From: Alphaproteobacteria bacterium MarineAlpha11_Bin1 | GTDB lineage: Bacteria > Pseudomonadota > Alphaproteobacteria > MPNO01 > UBA830 | Direction of reading: 5' to 3' | Length of the DNA: 64,000 nucleotides | Assembly: GCA_002937455.1 (NCBI GenBank) | Contig: PTJZ01000009.1 | Location: forward strand, 1 to 64,000 | Part shown: positions 1-7,981 of the stretch, piece by piece | Layout: every line of letters begins with the position of its first letter | Position numbering within the stretch: position 1 is the first letter of the stretch | Position numbers and translations under genes: made by a program | Notes under the pieces: model-generated | What the model saw: only the letters and a program-made list of their open reading frames with translations | What the model was told of the DNA's origin: nothing | Databases searched by the model: none

Positions 1-371
<371 letters not shown>

Positions 372-538
372 TGATATTACCTCGATCCAAATCGCCGAAG
401 CGATTTTAGACCAGGAAATAACGAGATCCATCTCAAGCAAATTACGCATGACTTAATAGTTAGCCGGATGCGCACTGTTAAAGACGGTGCTCGGTATAAA
501 CCTAGCGCCGCCGCCTGCGCATCCCTTCCATTATTCAC

Positions 539-552
539 AATTTCAAAGAGCA
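539..552 (-). promoter_or_regulatory. boxA antitermination element of rrn leader
   Basis: On the minus strand this reads TGCTCTTTGAAATT, the classic boxA core (TGCTCTTT) used by the NusB/NusE antitermination complex. It lies about 168 nt upstream of the 16S 5' end, a normal place in an rRNA leader. Confidence 0.85.
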
Positions 553-613
553 ATTCCCGCGAGCAATCCTGCTCCCGATTTGTTCGGAACCAGAAAATAT
601 CTTGGAAACAAAA

Positions 614-637
614 GCGCCTCGGGATGTCCCTAGGCGC
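614..637 (-). promoter_or_regulatory. Hairpin at the 5' end of the rrn leader
   Basis: The minus strand can form a stem with arms GCGCCT/AGGCGC and GGG/CCC, one A-G mismatch and an ACAT loop, followed by TTTTG. It starts two or three bases after the predicted transcription start. The shape resembles an intrinsic terminator or a protective 5' hairpin. With only four U residues, strong termination is uncertain. Confidence 0.6.
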
Positions 638-645
638 GGAGGCAG

Positions 646-711
646 GTTATATGGGCTGACAGCACGCACTGTCAAACCTTTTGTGGCTTTTTTTAAAATT
701 TATTTTTATAG
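646..711 (-). promoter_or_regulatory. rrn promoter with UP-like AT-rich element
   Basis: The minus strand has a perfect -35 TTGACA (670-675), an 18-bp spacer and a -10 TATAAC (646-651). Directly upstream, 681-711 is a run of A/T tracts consistent with an UP element. The predicted start is about 639. This is the expected strength and layout for rRNA transcription. Confidence 0.88.
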
Positions 712-914
712 AAGGACCCGGTTTCTAAGGGTTGCACGAATAGATAATTGACCTTCTCCAGAACGCTGGGCTCTTTTCACGACATTTTTACATATCATGA
801 CTACGGACTTTACCACCTCTGGGATGTCCGCAAACACGGTGTATATGGAAAAAATATTTATCGCTGAGCCGAATCATATTCGCTCATGTGGCGATTCCCG
901 TGATATATTAGGTC

Positions 915-1412
915 ATGGCTTTTAATGATTCCTTCCGGCCTAATCATATTATAGTGCCGCTTATATTCGCGATCGGAATTTCTGTTTCGGCCTGTGTGCC
1001 GGGAAGCGCTACTACATCTTCTTCTGGTACGACTAGTACACCCACAGCTAGAACTGCTGTCGGCTTCGCACAGTTTTCGGATATCGCGGTACCAGCGGGC
1101 GCCACGATGGACGTCGAACGATCTCTTGTACTCGGGACTCGTGATGAATGGATAGGGCGCCTCTCGATGTCTACTGGTCAGGGGCCATCAATAACATACG
1201 ATTTCTTCCTCCAAGAAATGCCTAAGTACAGGTGGCAGGAGATCACTACCGTGCGGTCGGAGACCAGCGTCTTGACCTATAGCCGCGAAAATCGAATTGC
1301 GACCATTCAGATTACGAAGAGGACGCTTGGCGGTTCAAAGATCGACGTTACCGTCTCTCCGCGTGGCCGAGTACCGACTGTACCGTCGCCAATAACACCT
1401 GCAACAGAATAA
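915..1412 (+). CDS. Predicted outer-membrane/periplasmic lipoprotein of unknown function
   Basis: The 165-residue protein begins with a hydrophobic segment (about residues 11-26) ending in a lipobox V-S-A-C with Cys27 as the acylation site. A Ser/Thr/Gly/Pro-rich linker (about 28-45) follows, then one globular domain (about 48-155) rich in beta-strand-like stretches. That domain contains a GRL...FF..EMP..RW pattern that I associate with a conserved alphaproteobacterial lipoprotein family lacking a known function. No strong Shine-Dalgarno sequence precedes the ATG. It is transcribed away from the rrn operon. The lipoprotein call rests on the lipobox; the cellular role is unknown. Confidence 0.75.
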   Translation: MAFNDSFRPNHIIVPLIFAIGISVSACVPGSATTSSSGTTSTPTARTAVGFAQFSDIAVPAGATMDVERSLVLGTRDEWIGRLSMSTGQGPSITYDFFLQEMPKYRWQEITTVRSETSVLTYSRENRIATIQITKRTLGGSKIDVTVSPRGRVPTVPSPITPATE

Positions 1413-1453
1413 ATCCCGAGAGCCAATATCTATATTTCCCAATCCAGACTATT

Positions 1454-1489
1454 GAATTAAATTAGTTTAAGCTTAAACTAATTTAATTC
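1454..1489. promoter_or_regulatory. Perfect 36-bp palindrome, candidate operator
   Basis: The 18-nt arm GAATTAAATTAGTTTAAG (1454-1471) is followed directly by its exact reverse complement (1472-1489) with no loop. It is AT-rich and centred on AAGCTT. It ends 18 nt before the ATG and 8 nt before the ribosome-binding site of the flavoprotein gene at 1508. It therefore looks like an operator for a dimeric repressor, or a transcription-blocking structure, rather than a terminator. The core TAGTT-N8-AACTA resembles sequence beside the MarR gene at about 30626-30644. Confidence 0.7.
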
Positions 1490-1507
1490 CGTTTATTGGA
1501 GAACAAC

Positions 1508-3031
1508 ATGTGGCGACCGCCGGAACGGATCAAATGGGAACCGCAGCCGGGTAAATGGCCGAGCCGGAAGGCAGCATCCCGTTCGAAGCTCTTCAGTTCG
1601 ATCAATGTTGGGCCGGTAGAGCTTGAGCAGCGGACTTGGATTCCAGCGATGGTACCGTGGCGGTCAACCGGAGACGGAATAGTTACACCAGAGGTACTTG
1701 ATTGGTATAGCCGATTTGCGCGCGGCCGCCCCGGCGCGATCGTAGTTGAGGCTACCGGTATACGAGACATCCCATCCGGTCCGCTCCTGCGAATTGGTGA
1801 TGACCGGTTCGTTGATGGCCTGCGCACATTGGTTGAGACGGTGCGTGAATCCAGCGGTGGCCATACTCGTTTATTCATCCAATGCATTGATTTCTTGGCA
1901 ATTCGACGCCGCCCAAACCCCGAGAAATTTCTTCGCGAATATCTTACGATAACGGACAGTCATCGCAAATTACTTGGTGCAGATGGATGGAGCGAAGACC
2001 GCATTCGCGAGCATCTCGTTTCGCTAAGTGATGAAAAACTTTCTAGTATCCTGGATGAGCGCGAACTCGAAAGCTTGAGAATGGGATACCGAGAGCGCGT
2101 TACCGATACCCATCTCCCGCAAATTGCCAAACTACCGCAGGTACTTCCGGATCTTTTCGCTGGTGCAGCGGCACGTGCAAAAGATGCGGGGTTCGACGGC
2201 ATCGAACTGCATTACGCGCATGCTTACACAATGTCGTCACTTCTCTCTCGGCTGAACACACGTCAAGACGGATACGGCGGCACTATCGAGAATCGGTTGA
2301 GGCTCCCCTTGGAGGTATTCGAGGCGGTTAGGGCGACAGTCGGACAAGACTACGCTGTCGGCTGCCGCTACCTCGCCGATGATGTCGTCGATGGCGGAAA
2401 CACGGTTGAAGATGCGGCTCAAATAGGAGTTGCATTTGCGGATGCAGGTATGGACTTCCTGTCCCTCTCTCGTGGTGGAAGATTTGAAGATGCTCAGCAG
2501 CCCTCAGTTGGTGCCGCCGCTTATCCCTACACCGGCCCGAGTGGTTATGAGTGTATGCCTCAGTATTACTCCGATGAAAAAGGCCCATTCGGGCGAAATT
2601 TTGAGCCGTCCTCTTATATCCGCAACGCGATCCGCTCGGCCGGCTACAGAACACCGGTCGTCGTAACAGGTGGCGTTCATGGATTCCAGCAAGCCGAAGA
2701 TATTCTGGCTGAGGAGAACGGCGATATTATAGGCTTCGCTCGTCAGTCATTAGCTGATCCTGATTGGTTTTTGAAAGTGCGCCTTGGCCGTGGTGCGGAA
2801 AATATCGTTTGTGAATATTCGAATTACTGTGAAGCTCTGGACCAGAGGCACGTACAGGTAACCTGCAAACTCTGGGACCGTCTAAACATGGATGAAGACG
2901 GCATCCTAAAAACACCTGACGGGAAACGGCGTCTTAGCGCCCCTGTCTGGGAACCTGACCTGGATATTGATCACGCATTATGTAATCAGGGGAAGATGAC
3001 ACCCGGCCGACCGGTTAAACGAAATATTTGA
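1508..3031 (+). CDS. Old Yellow Enzyme-family NADH:flavin oxidoreductase (single TIM-barrel domain)
   Basis: FMN-dependent oxidoreductase of the TMADH / 2,4-dienoyl-CoA reductase branch of the OYE family. These enzymes reduce activated C=C bonds or demethylate small substrates in the cytosol. The 507-residue protein has the FMN TIM barrel with the SRLNTRQDGYGGTIENRLR signature and a FARQSLADPDW phosphate-binding region. The ATG at 1508 is preferred over a TTG 12 nt upstream because GGAG lies six bases before it. Relatives that carry a 4Fe-4S cluster use four Cys. Here C435, C441 and C453 remain and the second position is Ser438. The second FAD/NAD domain of long relatives is absent. The substrate is unknown. 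Confidence 0.85.
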   Translation: MWRPPERIKWEPQPGKWPSRKAASRSKLFSSINVGPVELEQRTWIPAMVPWRSTGDGIVTPEVLDWYSRFARGRPGAIVVEATGIRDIPSGPLLRIGDDRFVDGLRTLVETVRESSGGHTRLFIQCIDFLAIRRRPNPEKFLREYLTITDSHRKLLGADGWSEDRIREHLVSLSDEKLSSILDERELESLRMGYRERVTDTHLPQIAKLPQVLPDLFAGAAARAKDAGFDGIELHYAHAYTMSSLLSRLNTRQDGYGGTIENRLRLPLEVFEAVRATVGQDYAVGCRYLADDVVDGGNTVEDAAQIGVAFADAGMDFLSLSRGGRFEDAQQPSVGAAAYPYTGPSGYECMPQYYSDEKGPFGRNFEPSSYIRNAIRSAGYRTPVVVTGGVHGFQQAEDILAEENGDIIGFARQSLADPDWFLKVRLGRGAENIVCEYSNYCEALDQRHVQVTCKLWDRLNMDEDGILKTPDGKRRLSAPVWEPDLDIDHALCNQGKMTPGRPVKRNI

Positions 3032-3038
3032 TTTGAGG

Positions 3039-3452
3039 TCATCGGAACTGGATCGGGAAATACGAGGCCATTTTGGGCGGGGTGCCACCAACACCTTCAA
3101 TACCTTCTTCCAGCCCCCCTCTTTTTGACCCAGCCGCGGCGCGGTGAGCCTTGATAATAGAACTGTCGATGAAAAGCAGACTGTCTTCCGTCTCTCGAGC
3201 CAGGGCATCGAAAACCGTCTTCCAAACGCCTTTAAGCCCCCAAAGGACGTAGCGATTGTAAAACGTCGTCCTGAGACCGTAACATTCTGCCAAGTCCCGC
3301 TACGGAGGTCCTGTAAGAAGAATATCGAAGATACCGTTGAGGATCTTGCGATCATCGCCGCGCCTTGCGCCACGACCCTGTCGGGGCAACAAAGGAGCAA
3401 TCACGGCCCACTCGGCATCGGGTAGATCTAACCTGGCGATTCGAACCTCCAT
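3039..3452 (-). mobile_element. Decayed IS5-family (IS427-like) transposase fragment
   Basis: Minus-strand translation from ATG 3452 gives the N-terminal half of an IS427-group transposase. It reads LDLPDAEWAVIAPLLP, then RKILNGIFDILLTGPP, an in-frame amber (3300-3302) where the family has Trp, then RDLAECYGLRTTFYNRYVLW and DSSIIKAHRAAAGSKRGG. After that the sequence departs from the family and the DDE C-terminal half is missing. It is therefore a dead remnant. With the IS3-like fragment at 5241-5435 it brackets the Rid/monooxygenase pair. Exact element ends and terminal repeats were not identified. Confidence 0.85.
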
Positions 3453-3513
3453 TCATGGAGACCTTGAATCTGATTTGCCAAGCAAAATCAAATTGCTGTA
3501 TTGGGCTCAGACC

Positions 3514-3918
3514 CTAGTCGAACATGGCAACACAGTCGATTTCAATATCAATGCCTGCCCTGTGAAGAACACCGCCAAAGCAAGTTCGTGTTACTTTTTC
3601 GCCCGCGAAATATTCACGGAAAGTTTCATTGAATCTGGGAAAATCGGCCACATCGCGCAATATGACGCGCATATTGACGATATTCTTCGAAGTTGCACCT
3701 GCAGCTTCGAGTATAATCATAAGATTGTCCAACGTTTGACGTGTTTGTGCTTCGATATCACCTGGCACAACTTCACCCGTGGATGGGTCGAGCGACCCCT
3801 GTCCAGACAGAAACAGCATGTTGCCGTATCGGATTGCTTGTGCGAGTGGTGAAACAGATTGGCCTGGCGTAAAACCGGTGGTCGGTGCAGTAGCCGACGT
3901 GATGACTTGTTTTGGCAT
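3514..3918 (-). CDS. Rid/YjgF/UK114-family protein
   Basis: A 134-residue Rid protein. The family forms trimers; RidA-type members hydrolyse reactive enamines/imines, while others (such as RutC) work in catabolic pathways. The residues matching RidA Arg105 and Glu120 appear as R111 and E126 with the same 15-residue spacing, so deaminase chemistry is plausible. The motif around the Arg (VTRTCFGG) differs from the usual PARTxV, which argues for a specialised catabolic subgroup. The start has a good GGAG site. It lies 112 nt downstream of the RutA-like monooxygenase on the same strand, echoing the RutA/RutC pairing, and is flanked by IS remnants. Confidence 0.88.
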   Translation of the reverse strand: MPKQVITSATAPTTGFTPGQSVSPLAQAIRYGNMLFLSGQGSLDPSTGEVVPGDIEAQTRQTLDNLMIILEAAGATSKNIVNMRVILRDVADFPRFNETFREYFAGEKVTRTCFGGVLHRAGIDIEIDCVAMFD

Positions 3919-4030
3919 GCGAACTCCCTAACCAAATTATAGAAGATACAGAAATCCTCGGATGGGTCAGCACCGGTCCTGAACTAACTGGCGCATCCAC
4001 AATATATTTACTGCGTCTGCGCGATGGCCG

Positions 4031-5179
4031 TCAAACCATCTCTGCAAACGGTGCGCGTAGCCCGGCTTTCTCTAAGCGTGGGAGTAACTCCCGACCAAAT
4101 CTGGCTAGCCCGCCTTCATAGTCTAGCCAAGTGAGTAAAAAGCCATCGACACCGGCGTCGGAGAGATTCTTCAAAAGCTCTGTGACATGATCTGCATCTC
4201 CGACCAGTGGATACCCATAAAACCCTGCTTTAAGCGAGTAACCTTGCTTTGATGCTGCCTCGGGCGAAAGCTTCTTGGTATCAATCTCGCTGTTGTTCAA
4301 GATATTCTGAACCGCCGCATCGTCGCCTTGCGTAACGACATAGTCATGGACGTATTCTTGCGCCTCCTTGGTCGTATCCTTCAGAACAACGTAGGCAGAC
4401 ATCCAGATCTGGATGTCTTTCCCAAACTTTGTGCGGGCTTCGCTTCTGCATTCATCGACTTGCTTCTTGATCGCCTCCGGAGCTGGATCATGGGCAGAAA
4501 CGAATGAGATATCACAGTGCTTCGCCGCAAATTCTCTGCCGCGAGCTGAACGGCCGGCGTTTAACAGTGCCGGGCGGGGCTGGACGCCACGTGGCTGGTT
4601 ATATGCTCCTTTGATATCAAAATATTTTCCGCGATAATCAAAACTTTCCTTCCCTTCCCAAAGTCGGTCGAAAATCTCCATCCATTCTTCACCAACCTCG
4701 AAGCGGGCGTCGTGTCCTTTCAGCTCTACTCCAAAAACTTGCAGATCTGGCGGATTCCAACCAAGAACAAGATTCATTCCGGCGCGGCCATTGGAAATGA
4801 GGTCTACAGTTGCTTCCGCCTTTGCTGCGAACACCGGATGAATAAGTGTCACATGGAGCGTACTGATAATGCCAATTCGCCTGGTGACGGCGGCGACAGC
4901 GCCCGCCCAAGTAAATGTTTCCATTAAGTCGCCGCTGTAGTGGCCGTCTCCACCGAAAGATTTCCAATGAGCCGCCGAAACAAAAGCTTCGAAGCCGAGT
5001 TCCTCGGCCATCTCCGCCAGTCGCAAGTTTGAGTCCCAGGTGCACTGATAGCGGTCGGGATGAAACGTCAAAGCCGCGCCATTACCGTTGATACCGAATA
5101 CACCTAATTTGATCCGATTTTTCGAATCTCGTATCGGGTTAGATTTGGAAGATTTGCTATCTATCATGTCCGTCGTCAT
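4031..5179 (-). CDS. LLM-class flavin-dependent monooxygenase, RutA-like
   Basis: A 382-residue bacterial-luciferase-like monooxygenase using FMNH2 from a separate reductase. The N-terminal strand (KLGVFGINGNG), the FGG segment, HVTLIHPVFAAKAEATVD, GRAGMNLVLGW and the C-terminal GFLLTWLDY match the layout of RutA (pyrimidine oxygenase) and DmoA/SsuD relatives. The next gene encodes a Rid protein, as RutC accompanies RutA, so ring-opening of an N-heterocycle or amide is a reasonable guess. No other rut genes are present, so uracil itself is not supported. The start could also be the ATG 12 nt later; neither has a strong ribosome-binding site. Both ends of the pair border transposase remnants. 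Confidence 0.85.
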   Translation of the reverse strand: MTTDMIDSKSSKSNPIRDSKNRIKLGVFGINGNGAALTFHPDRYQCTWDSNLRLAEMAEELGFEAFVSAAHWKSFGGDGHYSGDLMETFTWAGAVAAVTRRIGIISTLHVTLIHPVFAAKAEATVDLISNGRAGMNLVLGWNPPDLQVFGVELKGHDARFEVGEEWMEIFDRLWEGKESFDYRGKYFDIKGAYNQPRGVQPRPALLNAGRSARGREFAAKHCDISFVSAHDPAPEAIKKQVDECRSEARTKFGKDIQIWMSAYVVLKDTTKEAQEYVHDYVVTQGDDAAVQNILNNSEIDTKKLSPEAASKQGYSLKAGFYGYPLVGDADHVTELLKNLSDAGVDGFLLTWLDYEGGLARFGRELLPRLEKAGLRAPFAEMV

Positions 5180-5240
5180 ATAAAATGGAACACATGGCGG
5201 CCTGATCTAAGCGAGGATCTGGCCCATCTGGTTCAAGATA

Positions 5241-5435
5241 TTAAGCGGCGTGTTTGCGGTATTGCAAGCGCCGCTGCTCCATGGTTTTCCGTTTGATCCT
5301 TTCACGTTGTTTTAAAATGGCCTGGCCACACCCAAAGTAGACGTCTGCGGGCGTGAAGTTGTTAATGCTCTCGTGATAGCGCTGATGATTGTAATGATCG
5401 ACGAAATTTTCGATCTGCACTTCCGGTTGATTCCT
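5241..5435 (-). mobile_element. C-terminal remnant of an IS3-family transposase
   Basis: Minus-strand translation gives the typical C-terminal end of an IS3-family integrase-core transposase: IENFVDHYNHQRYHESINN, then FTPADVYFG, ILKQRERIKRKT and a stop at 5241-5243. Upstream, an in-frame TGA (5436-5438) and unrelated sequence show that the rest of the gene is gone. It is non-functional. It marks the upstream border of the LLM/Rid pair; the IS427-like remnant marks the other border. Confidence 0.85.
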
Positions 5436-5533
5436 TCAAGCGACACGCAAGTCCTCTCCAGACACCGAAGAAATATCCTCCAGCATGTACGAATAAATAG
5501 AGGTAACGAACCGGGCACATCTAAAATTTGTTT

Positions 5534-7033
5534 TCACCGAAGAACAAATGGATTTGGCGCATCGGCATTCGATGTTTCGATCCAAACAGATTTGTGCTGT
5601 AGGTACTCCTTTATCATTTCCTGTCCGCTCTCACGACCTATGCCAGACTTTTTATACCCGCCGAAAGGAGAGAGATAGCTGACTGCCCTATAAGTGTTTA
5701 CCCACACAGTCCCGGCCCGCAGCCTCTCGGCCATTGTAATCGCTCTACCTATATTCTGGGTCCATACACCTGCTGCAAGTCCATAAATAACATCGTTGCC
5801 GATATTCACAGCATCGTCTTCATCTTCAAACGGAATAATCGAGAGAACCGGACCAAAAACTTCCTCTTGAGCAATTCGCATATTGTTTTTGACGCCGGTA
5901 AAAATTGTCGGCTCTACAAACCAGCCTTCCCCGATTTCCGGGCCAGATGGCGTGCCTCCTCCAAGCACTACCTCCGCACCTTCACCTCTCGCCACATTTA
6001 TGTAGTCTAGAATTTTTTCATATTGGGGAATATTTGTAACCGGTCCGACTTGCGTTTCAAAGCTGGACGGATCACCGATTTTCGCTGAACTACCAAGTTC
6101 AACTAACTTCTGCACAAACTCATCATGAATAGATTTCTGAACGAGCAAACGTGAACCAGCGATACAGGTTTGGCCCGTCGCCGCAAAAATCCCTGATATT
6201 ACACCCTTTACAGCATTATCGAGATGCGCATCAGCAAATACGATGTTTGGTGATTTACCACCAAGTTCCATGGTAACCTTCTTCATGTGCTTCGCCGCTT
6301 GAGCGTAAATCGCAGAGCCTGTGACATCCGACCCGGTGAAAGCTACTTTCACCACCTTAGGGTGATCTACCAAAGGACTTCCTGCCTCTGCACCGAACCC
6401 GGTAACTACATTTATCACACCAGGCGGAAATACCTGCTCTGCGATTTTCATAAACTCCAGCGTGGAAGCAGAGGTATACTCGGACGGCTTTATTACCGCG
6501 GTATTTCCAGCCGCTAGAAGAGGTGCCAACTTCCAAGCGAGTAGAAGGAGTGGCGAGTTCCAAGGAACTATACATGCGCAAACTCCCAGTGGTTCCCATA
6601 CCGTATAGTTGAAATGACCAGCCTTATCGATGGGGATCACGGACCCTTCAATTTTGTCGCAGAGCCCAGCGTAATAATAATACCATTGGGTCAGGTATTT
6701 ACACTGTGCACTCATCTCTGCAATCAACTTGCCGTTATCACGCACCTCTATCTCAGCGAGTTCTTCCGCGTTTTCCGTAATCAAATCCGCGAATTTGCGG
6801 ATCATGTGACCACGCGCCGTAGCGGTGAGTCTCGGCCATTCGCCTTCGTTGAACGCTTTGTCAGCTGCCTCGACGGCTCGTTCAACATCTTTCGCGTTGC
6901 CTCTCGGCAGCAATGCCCAAGGCCGAGCGGTATATGGATTGAAGGACTCAAACGTCTCAGCTGACTCGGAGCTGACCCATTCTCCACCAATGAACATTTT
7001 ATACTTGGTAAGCGCTTCAACACCGGAATCCAT
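5534..7033 (-). CDS. NAD(P)-dependent aldehyde dehydrogenase
   Basis: A 499-residue member of the aldehyde dehydrogenase superfamily, oxidising an aldehyde to the acid in the cytosol. Catalytic residues are in place: N159 (VPWNS), K182 (IKPSE), E256 (MELGGKSPN) and nucleophile C290 (GQTCIAGSR). Length is normal. The ATG at 7033 follows AAGGAAG at good spacing. It lies downstream of the ThDP decarboxylase subunits on the same strand, but after a 348-nt gap, so it may have its own promoter. The context suggests it oxidises the aldehyde released by that decarboxylase (inference). The substrate cannot be read from the sequence. Confidence 0.9.
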   Translation of the reverse strand: MDSGVEALTKYKMFIGGEWVSSESAETFESFNPYTARPWALLPRGNAKDVERAVEAADKAFNEGEWPRLTATARGHMIRKFADLITENAEELAEIEVRDNGKLIAEMSAQCKYLTQWYYYYAGLCDKIEGSVIPIDKAGHFNYTVWEPLGVCACIVPWNSPLLLLAWKLAPLLAAGNTAVIKPSEYTSASTLEFMKIAEQVFPPGVINVVTGFGAEAGSPLVDHPKVVKVAFTGSDVTGSAIYAQAAKHMKKVTMELGGKSPNIVFADAHLDNAVKGVISGIFAATGQTCIAGSRLLVQKSIHDEFVQKLVELGSSAKIGDPSSFETQVGPVTNIPQYEKILDYINVARGEGAEVVLGGGTPSGPEIGEGWFVEPTIFTGVKNNMRIAQEEVFGPVLSIIPFEDEDDAVNIGNDVIYGLAAGVWTQNIGRAITMAERLRAGTVWVNTYRAVSYLSPFGGYKKSGIGRESGQEMIKEYLQHKSVWIETSNADAPNPFVLR

Positions 7034-7381
7034 GACGTTACTTCCTTTTTAATCGAATAATACCCCCAAAGAGGGTATCCGATGGCGATGTATTTGGGCA
7101 ATAATACCGATTCAAAATTGGAAAAACCGGGAGCCCGTTTAGCTGAGATATCCTTTAATCAATAATCAAACAATAAATTCTCGATATTATTGGCCAAAAG
7201 TTAAATTGACCTTCTTTTATCAGCGCAATAGATCTTAGCGAAGCGCATTCAAGGGTCCTTATTCATCTAAGCCATCCAGCTGGCCATGAAACAGAGCAAT
7301 AGAAATAAAGCCCGCGGCGAGGCAAACAAGCGTCATGTTATCAAGGACATAGAGATCAATCACTTCGAACTATTGGTATTC
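7034..7381. other. Intergenic gap between aldehyde dehydrogenase and ThDP subunit genes
   Basis: This 348-nt AT-rich stretch has no credible gene; the open plus-strand frame crossing its edge is antisense to the ThDP gene. A short stem-loop (TACCC / GGGTA, 7061-7077) lies in the probable 5' untranslated region of the aldehyde dehydrogenase. No convincing -35/-10 pair was found by eye. Confidence 0.5.
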
Positions 7382-7981
7382 TTAATCGAACGCCCTTGCT
7401 CCCAAAACCGATTCCCGAAAGCGACTGCGGATCGCCGTACCATCCCTCATCGGCAACACCATCGGCACATAGTCTGTGTTGACTTTTATAGCCACGAATA
7501 CCGGACCCTCGGTTTCGTAAAGATGGGGAATAGACGCCTTCAAGTCTTTCTTCGTCCAAGCTGTGTGTGTCAGTGCGAATCCAGCACCAGCGGCTATCTG
7601 AGCAAGATCGACACCGTGGCCTGTATGTGTTTCCTGCATACCGGTCTCGCCATATCGCTGGTTATCGATGATACACACCGCCAAATTGGATGGTCCAGCG
7701 ACTGCAATCGTCGCAAGGCTACCAATACCCATCAGCATTTCTCCGTCACCAGTCAAAATAACTACCCGACGATTAGGTTGAGCTCTCGCCAATCCTAAAC
7801 CCGTAGCCGCCGCGCCACCCATACCACCCCAAAGATAAAAATTATTGGGATGATCACCGGCTGCCGCGGCGTCCCAGGTTGTCGACCCAAGCCCTGTTAC
7901 AACCAGCGCGTCTCCACGCTCGCGCATAATTTGCGATACGACAACACGACGGTTTAGGATAATTTTATTTTCTTTTGACAT
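7382..7981 (-). CDS. ThDP-dependent decarboxylase, beta subunit (sulfopyruvate/phosphonopyruvate decarboxylase-like)
   Basis: A 199-residue thiamine-diphosphate-binding subunit. The ThDP motif begins GDGEMLMGIGSLAT (residues 78-91) and ends at DN near 106-107. In ComE-type enzymes this domain pairs with a separate pyrimidine-binding subunit to decarboxylate 3-sulfopyruvate; fused homologues act on phosphonopyruvate. The TAA of the alpha gene overlaps this ATG as TAATG, showing translational coupling; an ATG 12 nt upstream is a weaker alternative. The likely product is an aldehyde, which the neighbouring aldehyde dehydrogenase could oxidise. Family is confident; substrate is not. Confidence 0.8.
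   Translation of the reverse strand: MSKENKIILNRRVVVSQIMRERGDALVVTGLGSTTWDAAAAGDHPNNFYLWGGMGGAAATGLGLARAQPNRRVVILTGDGEMLMGIGSLATIAVAGPSNLAVCIIDNQRYGETGMQETHTGHGVDLAQIAAGAGFALTHTAWTKKDLKASIPHLYETEGPVFVAIKVNTDYVPMVLPMRDGTAIRSRFRESVLGARAFD

Larger units (their letters stand above)
372..639 (-). other. rrn operon leader transcript region
   Basis: About 268 nt separate the predicted transcription start (about 639) from the 16S 5' end. No protein gene is credible here. The region holds a 5'-terminal hairpin (614-637) and a boxA antitermination element (539-552), the expected parts of an rRNA leader. The processing stem would involve sequence downstream of 16S, outside the window. Confidence 0.8.

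Noticed and set aside
468..659. Plus-strand open frame of 63 codons
   Set aside because: It lies antisense over the rrn leader, boxA and promoter, has no ribosome-binding site and no protein-like composition.
2328..2654. Minus-strand frame within the OYE gene
   Set aside because: A shadow frame rich in Arg, His and Ser on the opposite strand of a conserved gene.
3337..3852. Plus-strand open frame of 171 codons
   Set aside because: It runs antisense through the transposase remnant and the Rid gene; no protein family resemblance.
3514..5179. True pyrimidine (rut) degradation locus
   Set aside because: Only RutA-like and Rid proteins are present; RutB, RutD, RutE, RutF and RutG are absent, so uracil as substrate is not supported.
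7286..7798. Plus-strand open frame of 170 codons
   Set aside because: It is antisense to the well-supported ThDP beta-subunit gene and has no recognisable domain or ribosome-binding site.
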